NCBI RefSeq assembly: GCF_000281045.1
Contig: NW_008246092.1
Span: 457,091-521,090 of the forward strand
Length of the DNA stretch: 64,000 nucleotides
Reading direction: 5' to 3'
Source: Saprolegnia diclina VS20
Taxonomy: Eukaryota; Oomycota; Saprolegniomycetes; Saprolegniales; Saprolegniaceae
Shown piece by piece: positions 23,131 to 34,631 of this stretch (position 1 is the stretch's first letter; each line of letters starts with the position of its first letter). The notes below the pieces were generated by a model. That model did not search any database and had not been told where the DNA came from. It saw nothing but the letters and a program-made list of their open reading frames with translations. A program made the translations under genes and the position numbers.

Positions 23131-25604
23131 ATGACCGAGACCAAGGCCGCGAATGGCGGGATGCTGGAGGAGTGGACGTCGTACTTCTTCCCGTCGCCGG
23201 CCAAGGCGTCGCAGGTGACCTGCCTCGAGTTCTTCCAGCGCCCATCGACCGGCACGACGCTGCTCTGCCAGGCCGTGCCCCATCGCTTTGGCGTCTTTGA
23301 TGCAACGACGATGGCGCTCGTAGGCAGCGACGCTATATGCATGGATGCGTACAATGCATGCTCCTAGGTGGGCCAAGAGCACCCGCTGAGCGCGCCCGTC
23401 CGCCTTATCCGCTTTATGGACGCTGCGCCGTGTACGCCGCTTGCCCATGATCCCGCCTCATGCTTGCGGCGTAGATACGTCGCTGCCGAGCTTGCTCTTG
23501 GTCTCGACGCGCATTTGCGTCTTCTCGCTCGAGCGCCAAGCGTACGCGTCTCTAACGTCCCAGCCATCACGATTCGATTTGCGCATGCATTAGGGTTGTG
23601 CACGAGGTCGTGGGGCCCATGGCTGCCAAGGACGTTCTCGACGTTCGCGTCAACGACCATGTACTCACGATCTTATCCCCCCGCGTGCTTCATCTCTTTG
23701 ACCGGCGCGCCAACTTTGCGCTGCAAGGTACACCATTGTTTGCTTTGCAGAGCGGGAACCCGCATGCGTCGAGTAGCGACAATTCCGACGACTGCGGATG
23801 CCATGGCCCTTGGGCCTCGCTGGCTTGCGTTCCCGTCAGCGCTCGACGAACGCCACGCGAGTGGCTTTGCCGCGTCGTCCACCGCGACCTTTACCGCGCG
23901 CGACGACTACTCGCTCACCAACGTGGCCCAAGGCGTGGCCTCGAGTCTTTACTTTCTCTCGCAGGTACATCTTATCGACGCGTCGACGTCACGTCATGAC
24001 GGCGCGTAGGTCGGCCGCAAGTCCCTCGCGACGTCGTTTGCAGCGACATCGGACGAGGTACGCCGTTGTATCAATCTTTCAACCTCTCAACTCTACAGAC
24101 GCGCGACGTCGGGAGCGTCGTCGTGCACGATGTGGTCACCGGTGCCAACCGCATCCAGTTCAAGGCGCACGACTCGCCCATCACAACGCTGACGTTCGAC
24201 CCAAGCGGCCTGCTGCTCGTGACGTCGTCACAGAAAGGGCAGACGCTGCACGTGCACCGGCTCCTCGGCGACGACCATGTGCTCTTGTACAAGCTCCAGC
24301 GCGGCATCACGTACGCGCGCATTCACCACGTGAGCATCGCAGTCGACGCCAAGTGGATCGCGGTCACGTCGCTGCGCGGCACGACCCACGTGTACATATT
24401 CCTGATACATTGATACATACCACAGCATGCGAGTAGGTATGCGATCTGGCCCCAGGGCGGACCCGTCGACGGCCACTGCCATGCCGAGATGGACTATGAC
24501 GACGCGCGCCAGGTCGCCGCGTCGAAAGCAGTCGCGGTTCTCGAGCAGCAGGCGCGGGACCTCGGCCGACCGAGTTGGTCGACAGAGAAGATCCAGTCGC
24601 TCGTGCGACTGCGGCACACGACGCCAATGAACAGCACGTCGGCGACGTTCCAGTACGACGACGACGACCTCCCGGCACTGCACTTGCAGTGCCAGTGGGG
24701 ACTTGACAACACTCTGTTTGTCGCAAACGCCGGCACGCTCAAGACGATGCGGCTCCACCCCAAGCTCTCTCTGCTTGAAAATCAAAGCTTTGCACTCTCG
24801 GCCGAGCTCACGCAACTGCAGAGCATCGATCTGGAGCACCGAGCGACGCATCCCGTGGCTCACGACGGGACGCCACCGCCGTCCACGCCGGCGCCTTCCA
24901 GTGTCGAAGTCAAGACGCACCACCGTCCGAGCATCCCGCTCTGGGCGCACCCCAAGGTAGGTCTTTTGGGACGTCGTGACGCGCGCGACGTCGACGTAGA
25001 TTACGTTTCGCGCCGTTCGACGTGCCGATGGCTCGTCGCGCGTGCTGAACGTGCGACGTCTGGGGCCGGTGCCGCTGCCGACGGACGCCGCCGACAAGGT
25101 GCACGAGCGCGTCACGCAGGGCGAAAGCCCCGTGTTCGACGGCGCTTCCAAGCCCAAGAAGCATACCGTGGTGCCAACGCTCGACTTGGCGGGTACACAT
25201 ACGATCCGAGGTAGCCGCCGCTCCATGTCGTATCCTACTAGCGTCGATCTCCAAGGCGGTGCAGAGCAGCGTCGAGATTGCACCGATGGACGACCATGGC
25301 CTCGACGCGAGCGTGCAGTGTACGACCTCGACGACCTCGAGTCATTCCCGACTGTACCTTCCAACTAGCGCTCAACCTTGCCCAGATCCAAGACACCTAT
25401 TTTGCCAGTCCGCCGTTGGCACCGCTCGACGTACCCGACCTTGTGAGCGTCCACGTCCTCCCGCCTGTGCTCGCGGACAGCCGCACGCCGGTCGACGAGC
25501 CGTTTGAGGAGATTTCGGCCGAGAGCTCGTCGGCGGACGACGCTGTCGCGCCACCGAAAGCGAGATCCAAGGGGCGCCGGACTAGCAAGGTGAAGGCCAA
25601 GTAA
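23131..25604 (+). CDS. BCAS3: BCAS3-like WD40 protein
   Basis: Eleven exons (23131-23319, 23368-23431, 23475-23541, 23594-23727, 23777-23964, 24010-24057, 24099-24391, 24437-24956, 25000-25192, 25242-25319, 25369-25604) total 606 codons plus stop. The central part reads as the PROPPIN-like WD40 propeller of BCAS3: MALGPRWLAF, FKAHDSPITTLTFDPSG, LLLVTSSQKG, LYKLQRGITYARIHHVS and DAKWIAVTSLRGTTHVY. A BCAS3-type C-terminal segment ends in a basic tail (KARSKGRRTSKVKAK). In animals and Dictyostelium BCAS3 works with PHAF1 at the autophagosome assembly site; that role is inherited by inference. The stop is 36 bases from the stop of the convergent ureohydrolase. Confidence 0.9.
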
Positions 25605-25640
25605 CGCATCAAGAGGGCCGTGCTCGTTCATCATGGTGTG

Positions 25641-26723
25641 TTAATGGTGTTGAACAAAGGCAAGGACGAGCGCGGTCAAGATCTGACCGGCCTCGCTCAT
25701 GCCGGCCTTGAGACCCGCGGGGTGCTGCCCGGGCGCGGCTTCGGCGAGGTGCAAGTAGCGCGCGCGCGGCAGCTGCGCGAGGCGGTAGACGTAGTACTCG
25801 GCATCCGCGACCGAGATGCCGCAGTTGGTCATGGCGCTCACGGGCATACCGCTGATGCTATCCGTGTCGACTTCGATGCCGAGGGGCTTGGTGCTGTGTG
25901 CGCCACCAACGTACGCGATCGCCTTGTCGATCCCTTGCGCAAACGTCGACTCGCGCCGGAGGAACATTTCCTGGTAGCTGCAAAAACTCGCGCCCGCGGC
26001 TTGCATCTGGTCGAGCGCGCTCTGCGCGTTCTTGAGCTCGTGGAGGCCCATGACAAAGTACTTGTCGAGGTACTTTTCGGATTGGGCGTAGCTAAAGCCG
26101 TTGCCGCTGTGGCGACCTTCAAGGAGGCGGAAGTCGCAGTGCGGGTCGAGGTTGACCGCGTCCGCGCTGACGCCGGCCGACTGCGACAATGCTTTTAGCA
26201 ACGGGTACGAGTTGTTGTGGCCGCCGCCAATCACGATCGGCGTCAGTTGCGCGTCAAAGACGAGCTTGGCCACGGCCGTGAGGCGCTCGTCGACGATCGA
26301 GACGCACTTGCGCAGCGTTTCGAGCTGGTCCGGGTCGCTGGACGAGAGCGACGCGGCCTGCTGCTGCACGTCGTGCAAGTTGAGTTCGCCGAGGAGGAGG
26401 ATCTCGTGCGCACGCACAAACTGGTTGGCCTGGACGTTGAGGAAGCGGCCAAGGAAAGCTTGAAACCCGAGGTCCGCGCCGCCGTTGCCAAAGTTGGCCC
26501 GCGGCCCGACGTCTTCGGGCACACCGAAGATCGCATACTTGGCTCCGTTCGCCTGCGCGGATGCGAGCGCCGCCGGCAGCGGGACGTCCGGGTTGACGAA
26601 CTGCACCGCTTGGCCGAGCCGCGTCTCGCCGGCCCGCTGGCTCTGGAGGCGCTGGAGGTCCGCGGCTTGGTACGTCGTGACGGTAAAGTTGCTCATGCTG
26701 CGCGTCCGAAAATGACGGAGCAT
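25641..26723 (-). CDS. Ureohydrolase, formimidoylglutamase-like
   Basis: Intronless, 360 residues; a second ATG at 26696 (MSNFTVTT) is an equally good start. The arginase-fold metal motifs are GGGHNNSY, NLDPHCDFR and EVDTDSI, corresponding to the GGxHx, DxHxD and DxD manganese-binding signatures. FGVPEDVGPRANFGNGGAD near the N-terminus and the overall order fit formimidoylglutamase (HutG)-like members better than arginase or agmatinase. Such enzymes hydrolyse a guanidino or formimino group; the substrate cannot be fixed from sequence alone. The gene is divergent from importin-11 and shares a promoter rich in ATCCGGAT motifs. The lack of introns in an intron-rich neighbourhood is noted as a finding. 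Confidence 0.87.
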   Translation of the reverse strand: MLRHFRTRSMSNFTVTTYQAADLQRLQSQRAGETRLGQAVQFVNPDVPLPAALASAQANGAKYAIFGVPEDVGPRANFGNGGADLGFQAFLGRFLNVQANQFVRAHEILLLGELNLHDVQQQAASLSSSDPDQLETLRKCVSIVDERLTAVAKLVFDAQLTPIVIGGGHNNSYPLLKALSQSAGVSADAVNLDPHCDFRLLEGRHSGNGFSYAQSEKYLDKYFVMGLHELKNAQSALDQMQAAGASFCSYQEMFLRRESTFAQGIDKAIAYVGGAHSTKPLGIEVDTDSISGMPVSAMTNCGISVADAEYYVYRLAQLPRARYLHLAEAAPGQHPAGLKAGMSEAGQILTALVLAFVQHH

Positions 26724-26776
26724 GACGAGCGGCTACTGCTGCGTTTCGTCCGCCGCCAACTTCAACCGTCCGGCGG

Positions 26777-26919
26777 TATCCGGACAGGAATTCCGGATAA
26801 CAGGGACGAATTACGCGATGCGTGGTGAGCCATCGTTCGGCGATGCGGATGACGCTCGGATTCCGGATACCTCGATTATCCGGAAATCCCAAACCGCCCG
26901 CATCCGGATAAACGATCCG
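26777..26919. promoter_or_regulatory. Bidirectional promoter with ATCCGGAT motif cluster
   Basis: Between the divergent starts at 26723 and 26952 are at least six copies or near copies of ATCCGGAT: about 26777 (GTATCCGGA), 26791 (TTCCGGATAA), 26861 (TTCCGGATAC), 26877 (TTATCCGGAA), 26901 (CATCCGGATAA) and 26914 (GATCCGG). The motif recurs before other genes in the window. Confidence 0.6.
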
Positions 26920-26951
26920 GGCGGCTTGGTTGCCAGTATTATCGATCGAGT

Positions 26952-29900
26952 ATGAACGTCCCAGCCGCGCTCGGGCCATCGCACGTCGGCGACGTCGTCG
27001 CCACCATGGAGCAGGCGCTGAGTCCGTACGAGGAAGTCCGCGTCGTGGGCGAAGCGACGCTGCAGCAGTGCATGAAGCTGCCGGGCTTCGCCTGCCTCTG
27101 CCTCGAGGTGCTCAAGCAGCCTGTCGGGGACGCCACACGCCTCATGGCGGCGCTCTCGCTCAAGAACGCGGTCGCGAGCTCGTGGATCACACGCGGGTCG
27201 CGGCAATTCACGATCTCGGCGGAAGAGAAGCTGCAAGTCCGGCGCGGCTTGCTCCAGCACACGGAAGAGACCAACAAGGCGGTGGCGACGCAACTCGCCG
27301 TACGGGCCATGCTTGCAAACGACGTTGCCTTACGTACAACCATAGGTCACGATTGCACGCATTGCGCGCTCCGACTTTCCGAAGGAATGGCCCGACCTTT
27401 TCGGTGTCCTTCGCGACCTCATCCAGCAAGGCTCGCCCCTGCAGCAGGTACGCCCTCGACACGAAGCGTAGTCTCATGCACGGTGCTAGATGCGTGCGCT
27501 GCGTGTGCTCAAGTCGGTCGTCAAGGAGCTCGCCACGCGTCGGCTCATGCCCCAGCGCGTCGTCTTCAACGAAATGAGCGTCGTCGTCTCTCCGTTCATT
27601 GCGCAGCTGTGGCACAGTCAAGTGCAGCAGCTGCAGAATGCGACCGAGATGGACGACGTGCTCACCAAGCTCCTTCTGAGCACCAAAGTGCTCCACCACC
27701 TCGTCTTCTACGGCTTCAAGGCGCTCGTTCCCCTCGACGTCGTGCATTTTATCTTTACCAACTTTTACCAAACGTTCCAAGCGTTGCTCGCCTTTACGCA
27801 AGGGTGCGATCTTGGTTTCAATCTTTCAACGTATCAAGCTGCACGTAGGCTGCCGACGGACTCGCCGTGCCTCGCGCTCTCGTACCGCGTCCTCACCGCG
27901 CTCACAGGCCTCGTCGTTGCTGTCCAAAAAGAACACCCGATCGAATTCCGCGAATACCTTGGTCGGACCTTCGTCATCGTCATCCATGTGACTGACGTCC
28001 AAGACGCATGTAGGTCCGTTTCTTCAAACCTTTTACGCGACCTTGTCGGACCCGCGGACGTTCCCGGACAAGCTCGTCATCAACATGATCTCGTACGTCA
28101 CGAACGTCATGGGCTGCCTTCTCTACCAGCATTTGCCGTCAATCTCGGGCGTAACCAAGACGATCATCACATCGGCCGGCTCGGTCGAGCTCAACGACGC
28201 GATGGTCTCCGAGTGCCAGCAGCAAATCGGCGGCTTCATGTACCACGACCTTCCACCTCCTAGCGTGTTCTCAATACATATAGGCACGACACGGCGTTGC
28301 TGGCGACGCTCCTTGAACTCATTGTTGTGCGGTCCGTCACTGTCACGACGCGTCATTGTCGTCACCATACATGCGTAGGTACTTGCGCTTGACGGTCTCG
28401 GACATTGAGCAGTGGGAAGAAGACCCCGAGGCGTTCATTACGCTCCAAGAGTCGCTTTCGTCCGAGCTCTCGGTGCGCGCTTGCGCTGAAATCCTCTTCC
28501 TCTCGCTTCTCCAAACCCACCGCGAGTCGCTCACGCCGTACGTCTCTGCTATCGACGACACGCTTGCATCTCAAGTCGACTAGATGCGTTCTCAACATGA
28601 TCGAGTCGGCGTCCTCGTGGCTGCGCACGCCACATACCAATACGAGCGACGACGACATGGTGCTGCGGGTTGACGCGGTGCTGCTGGCCGCAGGCCTTGC
28701 GTCCTACGACCTCCATGAAAGCTTTGATTTCGAGCCGTGGTTCCTTCAGACGCTCGTGCCGTACCTCCAGCAGCCGTCGACGATGACGCTCCGCGGCGTG
28801 CCCGTCCTCTCGCGGCGCATCGTGTGGCTCATCGGGTGCTGGCTCGCGCAGCTCTCGGCGCAAGTGCGCATTCCGCTCTACGAAGCGCTGCTGCATTTGC
28901 TCGCGGCCGACACCGTTGTCGCTGACACGTCGGTCAAGTACTGCGCTGTCACGACGCTCGAGTCGCTCGTGAACGACTGGGGCTTTCAGAGCACGGACTT
29001 TATGCCGTTCTTGCCGCGGGCGGTGAGCGCGCTCTACGCGTTCCTCATGTCGTCGGACGTCGCGACGACCGAGACGCGGCTCAAGGTCCTCGGCTGTGTC
29101 GAGAGCATTGCGCACATGTGCTGTACGAGTCTGGCGCCGTCGTCGCTCGTGCAGATCGTGCAGCCGCTGCCAACGATCTGGGAGGCCGCCGCGTCCTCGG
29201 ACGCCAACCTCCTCCGCGGCAAGGTCCTCTCGCTCCTCTGCCGCATCATGGAGACCGAAGTCGACTTTGTTCTGGGTTTGTATACGATTGGTTTGGCCAT
29301 GGGTTTGTCAACGTCTCGTCTTGTGTAGACGCCGACTTGCAAGCCATGGTGCTCTCGGTCGTCTCGTACGCGACCAACCCGGACGAGCCCGAGACCGTCT
29401 ACCTCATGGACCAAGGCCTCGCGCTGTGGCTTCGCCTCACCGAGGTACACAGTGGTATGGCGACGAGCGACGATAGGAGGACAACGTCGTAGGTGCTCGA
29501 AGTGTACGCGCCACCGTGCCACAACACATTTGCCAACATCGTCACGGCCTTGTCGCGGGACACGGAGCATCTGCACGCGGGCATGACGCTCTTTGAAAAC
29601 TACCTCGCGATCGGCGGCGCGACCTTTTGGGCAACGTACGGGCAAGACGTGGCGACGCTGCTCCACGGCTTTATCGGGGCCGTCAAGCCCGATATGGCTC
29701 ACATGGTACCACCTTGGTTGCCTCGGGATATTGGCGGCATTCTCGTGCTTGTAGATTGCTCGGTTTGTGGAGAAGCTGTACCGCCACTTGCCAGCGTCGT
29801 CCTTAACCCCACTCCACGGTAGGACGCACTGTGTATGATAGCAAGCATGGACCTCAGTACCGTAGCGGTTCTGGCGCGGCTCTGGGAAACGAGCTTGGAA

Positions 29901-30454
29901 GACCCGCGCTCGGAGCCCGAACTCGTGCTCATCTCGTACTTGACGGCGCTCGCGACCGCGTCGCTGCATGCGCCGACGCTCTTCTTTAGCGTGCTGTCGT
30001 CGGACGCGGCCGTCGCCAAGTTTGCCGACATGCTCCTCCACCTCTACTTCTCCGTAGCCTTTTCGGCTGTTGGTGCGTCATGCTGACAACGGTCTTGGAC
30101 TACGTATATGTAGGTCCGCTGCGACGACGCACGTGGGTGTGTTCGCTCTGCAGCCTCATGACGACGCACCCGGGCGTGGCGCTCGAGCGCCTCGGTCTGC
30201 TCTTGGAGGCCAGTGTCAATGCGATCGAAGAAGATGCCGACGCAGACGAACCCGAACCCGCGACGACGACGCGTAAGAGCCTTCTGAGCCAGTTCCGGGC
30301 GTCGGCGTCGGCCTCCCAGATCACGGCCGCGTACATCAAGCAGTACGTGTGCGCGCAGCTCAACCAACTCGCAGCGATCGCAGGCGCCGACGCCTTTGGC
30401 CAAGCGATGCAGCTCGTGGAGACGTCGGTCGTGCGCAAGATTCAGGCGCTGTAA
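26952..30454 (+). CDS. IPO11: Importin-11-like nuclear transport receptor
   Basis: About thirteen exons: 26952-27299, 27346-27447, 27490-27803, 27849-27961, 28014-28239, 28284-28331, 28379-28537, 28584-29275, 29329-29444, 29493-29705, 29755-29798, 29858-30072, 30114-30454. They give about 976 residues, the usual importin-11 length. The N-terminus is an importin-beta domain (LKNAVASSW, ARSDFPKEWPDLFGVL). Later blocks follow importin-11 closely: RALRVLKSVVKELATRRL, SRRIVWLIGCWLAQL, YLMDQGLALWLRLTE and FENYLAIGGATFWATYGQD. Importin-11 carries ubiquitin-conjugating enzymes and ribosomal protein L12 into animal nuclei; cargo here is unknown. The 29798/29858 junction has more than one possible splice. 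Confidence 0.92.
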
Positions 30455-30500
30455 GCAACCACATAGTAGTACGCATATTCCTCTAACTCGGTGGTGGCAC

Positions 30501-31669
30501 CTACAATGCAAGGGCCATGCTCTCGTCCGAGTCAGTTTTCTTGGAGAGACGCTTGACGAGTTCGTACGCCGTGATGACGAGCACGCCCGAGGGACCCATG
30601 GCCATGACGCGCTACAGTGCAATGAGATACGAGACGCCGAGCACAAGAAGAGAGTACCGCAAGGGCGCCGGTCCAGAGGCCAGGAATTCCATCGCGCTGG
30701 ATGAGGTATTTGAACGTGTCGACGGCGCCAAACTGCGTGTGGATCTGCGTACGCGTGCGGATGACGTCCATGGGGTTGGTCACGACGGCGGTGATGACGC
30801 CCGCCGTGCCGCCGCCAATGGCCTGCGCGATCGCTGCATCCATAGAGCATGAGAGGAGGAGACGAGGAGACGACGCGTACATTGCCGCCACATGGGGTCG
30901 ATATCGAGGTTGAGCCAGCGGTAGTAGTGCGGCCACACGACGCCGTAGCAGCCCCACCAGAGCGCGGACGACGGCGCGTACGTGCAGATGGACGGGATGT
31001 AGCCCTTGTAGAAGCCGCGCAGCCCCTGTTGTCGGTAGATATCGCGGCCAATCGAGATCAGTCCCTGCGCTCGTTTCCGCGACTTGCTTTGGTCGACCGA
31101 CGGGCCGCCTATATACATTAATCATCATCGTACGATGTTCGAGGCAGGACGACGATGAGTACCTTGGCCATCGATCATCATGCGCTGCGAGACAATGTCG
31201 AGTGGTACGATCACGGTCTGGTTGATGATGGACGCCGTGGCCCCCGAGATAAAGTTGGCCACGCTCGGCGTCTCCTAGGCATACGTGGTTGACATGAGGC
31301 TACTGCGCGGCAGAGGACGAATGTGGCTACCGTCACGTTCTCCATGGCGAGCTTGTGCGTAAACTCGTAGACCGAGATGTAGAGGTTGCCAATGAAGATG
31401 TTGAGGAGGCTCGCGCCAAAGCCCTTGTAGAGCCCGAGGAAGCCTTCTTGCTGCACGATCTTGCGGAAGGCGTCGATCGTGCCCGTGTAGAGCGGCTTGG
31501 ACCGGCTCTGGACCTGGAGCCGGGTCTTGACGAGGTTGCTCGGGTAGACAGCGGCGCGGACGAAGACGAAGACGCTTGGGCCGATGACGTAGTACTTGCG
31601 CTTGTCGAGGTCGTCCCACGAGATGCGGTTCTCCAAGCCCGGCGGAAGCGCTTCCACTTCGTCGGCCAT
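30501..31669 (-). CDS. SLC25A44: Mitochondrial carrier, SLC25A44 type
   Basis: Five exons (31669-31331, 31274-31163, 31108-30881, 30833-30658, 30611-30501) total 321 codons plus stop. The N-terminal block SWDDLDKRKYYVIGP is diagnostic of the SLC25A44 group. Carrier signatures follow: VYPSNLVKTRLQ, VPLDIVSQRMM and TNPMDVIRTRTQ. The last exon reads RVMAMGPSGVLVITAYELVKRL. Animal SLC25A44 imports branched-chain amino acids into mitochondria; the same substrate is inferred. CCGGATA motifs lie 45-65 bases upstream of the ATG, at about 31716 and 31728. Confidence 0.92.
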
Positions 31670-31901
31670 CGTTCGCAATAAGCAATGAGATGATGAACTC
31701 ATCATCCTCGTTCAGCCGGATACGGTAACCGGATAATTGGCACAGGGGAGTTGTGTTTTTTTGCATGAGATGCATCTTTTTAATTACGAAATTTAATCAT
31801 ATCTACAATTTGCAAGCTATAGAGTGTGAAATGCTTTTAAAATTGTGTTTGTGTCGGAAAACAAGTACAACTGGAGACGCAGCAGATTGGAACGAGGAGC
31901 G

Positions 31902-34558
31902 ATGGAAAGCGCGAGCGCCGAGCCGCCGATGGCCGCCACCGAGTATGGCCAGCACGCACCGAGCAACCCGATGGCCGCCGGCGTCGGCGGAAGCCAGCGC
32001 GACGATGCGCATGCGACGGTGCCCCGCAAGCCCACGGCGAGCTTCCAGGATATCCTCCAGAAGGCCATCGAGCTCAAGATCGTGCACCCGAGCGCGCTCT
32101 CGACCTACGTTGCGAGCGCCACCGCCGTCATGACCTCCGTGGCGCCAAGCACGGTCATGAGCCGCATGGCGCAGGCGAACGGTGCGACGACGTTGCAACA
32201 TCACGCTGCGGCTGCTAACGGCACGGTGCATAGGACCGGCACACGGCGGCAGTGCGGACAAGAGTCTACCGGTACGACGCGATGCATGCAATGACACGAC
32301 GAAGGCGATATGTAGGTGGTGTCGCCGGACGAGCTCACGATCGCGTCGACGTTCAACACGCAGCGCGTGCCCGTGAACCAGACCCGCATGGAGTTTGTCG
32401 ACTTCAAGCAACTGTCGTCCGCGCTCAAGCGGCTCGCGATGCACTGCGGCTTTGAGATCCGCGTCAAGTACTCGTCCAAGCGTAACAAGCGCTGGGAGTG
32501 CCGCGAGCCCGGTACACGATCCTGTCAACGTGCCAAGCTCATCCCGTCATCGTCGTAGGCTGCACGTTCATTTTAAGTGGGTACAAGAACAAGGACGACC
32601 GAGTCCACGTCACCGACATTGAACTATCGCACAACCACGCGGGCGTGGCGTCGGCGGCCGAGACCGTCGACGCGCACGACTCGGAAGGCACTGGCGACGA
32701 GCATGCAGGCGAGACGCGACCGCACGAGTCGCGGCTTACGCGCAACACAACGCTCTCGAACGAGCTCGTGCTTGCCGGTGTCTTTGACTCGGAAGTCGGG
32801 CAGCTGATCATTCTCAAGGACCCGGAAGAACTCAAACTCAAAGACATCCAGGGCATCTTACTGACCCAGTTTGGGTCCCAAATCTCGGCGTCCATGGCGT
32901 CCCGCGCCAAGCGCAAGCTCGTCGAAATGTTCTACGAGACGTCCAACTTGAGCTACCAGCAGCTGCGGCCGTTCTTCGAGAAGGTCGTGACCGCCAACCC
33001 CGGCAGCTTTTACGTCATGGACCACGTGCCCAACCCGCACGACGGTACTTCTTACCTCGTCTCTCAAATACCGAACTACCTCTTTGTAGGCTCGGGCGTC
33101 TACGAGTACGGCCGGTGCCTCCTCGGCATTGGTGCGGCCATCCGACTCCTCAAGGACTGTGCGCCCGTCCTCGCCCTCGAGGCGTGTGCCATGAACGCCG
33201 TACGCTTCGTTAGCGATTGCAATTTTGCATCCGGAATGCGTAGGAGATGCACAAGTCGGGGGTCCTCCTCGTCCTGAGCACGCGCGACTACAACGGCGAC
33301 GTCATCTACCTCGCGCTCGCCCACGTGCCGCTGGACGACTATGTCAACTGGGTCTGGTTCCTCGAGCGGCTTAAAGCCAACGGGGTGCCGACGATCGCCA
33401 ACGTCACGTGCTTCGTCTCGAACGGCGCGCCCGACATTGCGCGCGCCGTGAGCCACGTTTTTCCCGCGCAGCCGCACCGGTTCGTCATCGAGCACATGAT
33501 CCCGCTCATCGCGGCCGCGTCGCCGTCGCTCAACCGTCTCGGGCCCGAGGTCGAGCACCTCATCAAGCAAATGGCCGCCAGCACCAACATGGTATCGTCT
33601 CGATCGACGAGCGTAGGCTGGACGGTTGCGGTGTAGGACCAGTACATGGACTCGTTCCAGCTGCTGTGGCGGATCGACAAGGGTAGAGTGCGCCTCATCA
33701 ACGCGTCGACACTGTACTGCTGTGTAGATCTTGGACGGTACCTCGAGGGTATCCCAAAGGAGCATTGGGTCGTGGCTGCGATCCTCAACCGCGGGTGGCC
33801 GCTGCTCAACGAAGTCGTGCTCGTGCACTGCGTCGGCGAGTTTGGCACGAGTCCGCTCGGGTCGCTCCTCCGGTCGTGCAACCTCGCGCCGTGCTTTTAC
33901 CTCTTCCTCCTCTCGATCCAGAAGACGCTTGTGAGCCGGTCGCTCACGGCCCGCGCGATGCCCGACCGCGTCCTTTTGCCCGCGCAGCAAAACATTCTAC
34001 TCAAACGCACGGTCGAGAGCGGCCGGTACGAGATCCAAGAGTGCCGGCCGCAAGAGGTCTACTTTGCGCAGTACCACACGGTCAGCTCGTCCTCGAATGC
34101 GTTCAAACTCGTCAACATTGTCGGGCGTACGTGCACGTGCGGCGAGTGGCAGCAGAACCACATCCCGTGCCTCCATGCGATCGCCGTTCTCAACTGCCTC
34201 TCCAAAAACGTCCTCGAGTACGTCAACGAGTGGTACTTCACCACGTGCCACAAGGCTTTGTACGCCCGGTACGCTTCACATGCGCTGCTGGCAGCGGCTT
34301 TTCTGACACTTGCCATCGTGCAGGGCGGCGCCGGTCGTGCCCGTGCCCCCCATCGATCTCAAACCCGACGTGACGCTCAAGGCGCCGGCGCGGATCCTCG
34401 CTCAGCTCCAAGAAGCCCTCAACGCCGCAGCGCCACTCGACCCGTGCGAATACCCTTACCCTAGCATCTCTTGACATATGTTGGGTAGGTCGATGCGCAG
34501 CAAGCCCGGCCCGCGCCCGCGCAAGCGCAAGGACATGGCGTCGACCATGAGCCATTGA
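31902..34558 (+). CDS. MULE-transposase-derived SWIM zinc-finger protein
   Basis: Nine exons (31902-32225, 32316-32511, 32559-33044, 33090-33199, 33244-33591, 33637-33682, 33728-34268, 34324-34443, 34489-34558) sum to 746 codons plus stop. It has the FAR1/MUDR order. First is a WRKY-GCM1/FLYWCH-like N-terminal domain (WECREPGCTFIL ... IELSHNH). A MULE transposase core follows (SGVLLVLSTRDYNGDVIYLALAHV, WVWFLERL). A SWIM finger (CTCGEWQQNHIPCLHAIAV) comes next, and the C-terminus is basic (KPGPRPRKRKD), a likely nuclear localisation signal. The first and second catalytic acids appear changed (LEACAMN and VSNGA where LD and SD are usual). No terminal inverted repeats were seen. It is more likely a domesticated DNA-binding regulator than an active element. 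Confidence 0.83.
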
Positions 34559-34631
34559 ACACACCAAAACACACTTGCGAGAGAGAGAGTAGACGCCCCT
34601 TGTACTATCGTAATGCCAGAAAAAAAGGCAA

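Noticed and set aside
29819-29841. A 23-base GT-AG intron in the importin-11 gene
   Set aside because: An alternative pair (donor near 29799, acceptor at 29857) keeps the frame with an intron of normal length (59 bases), so an ultra-short intron is not needed.
31902-34558. Active DNA transposon
   Set aside because: No terminal inverted repeats or target-site duplication seen near the gene, eight introns present, and the catalytic acids appear changed.
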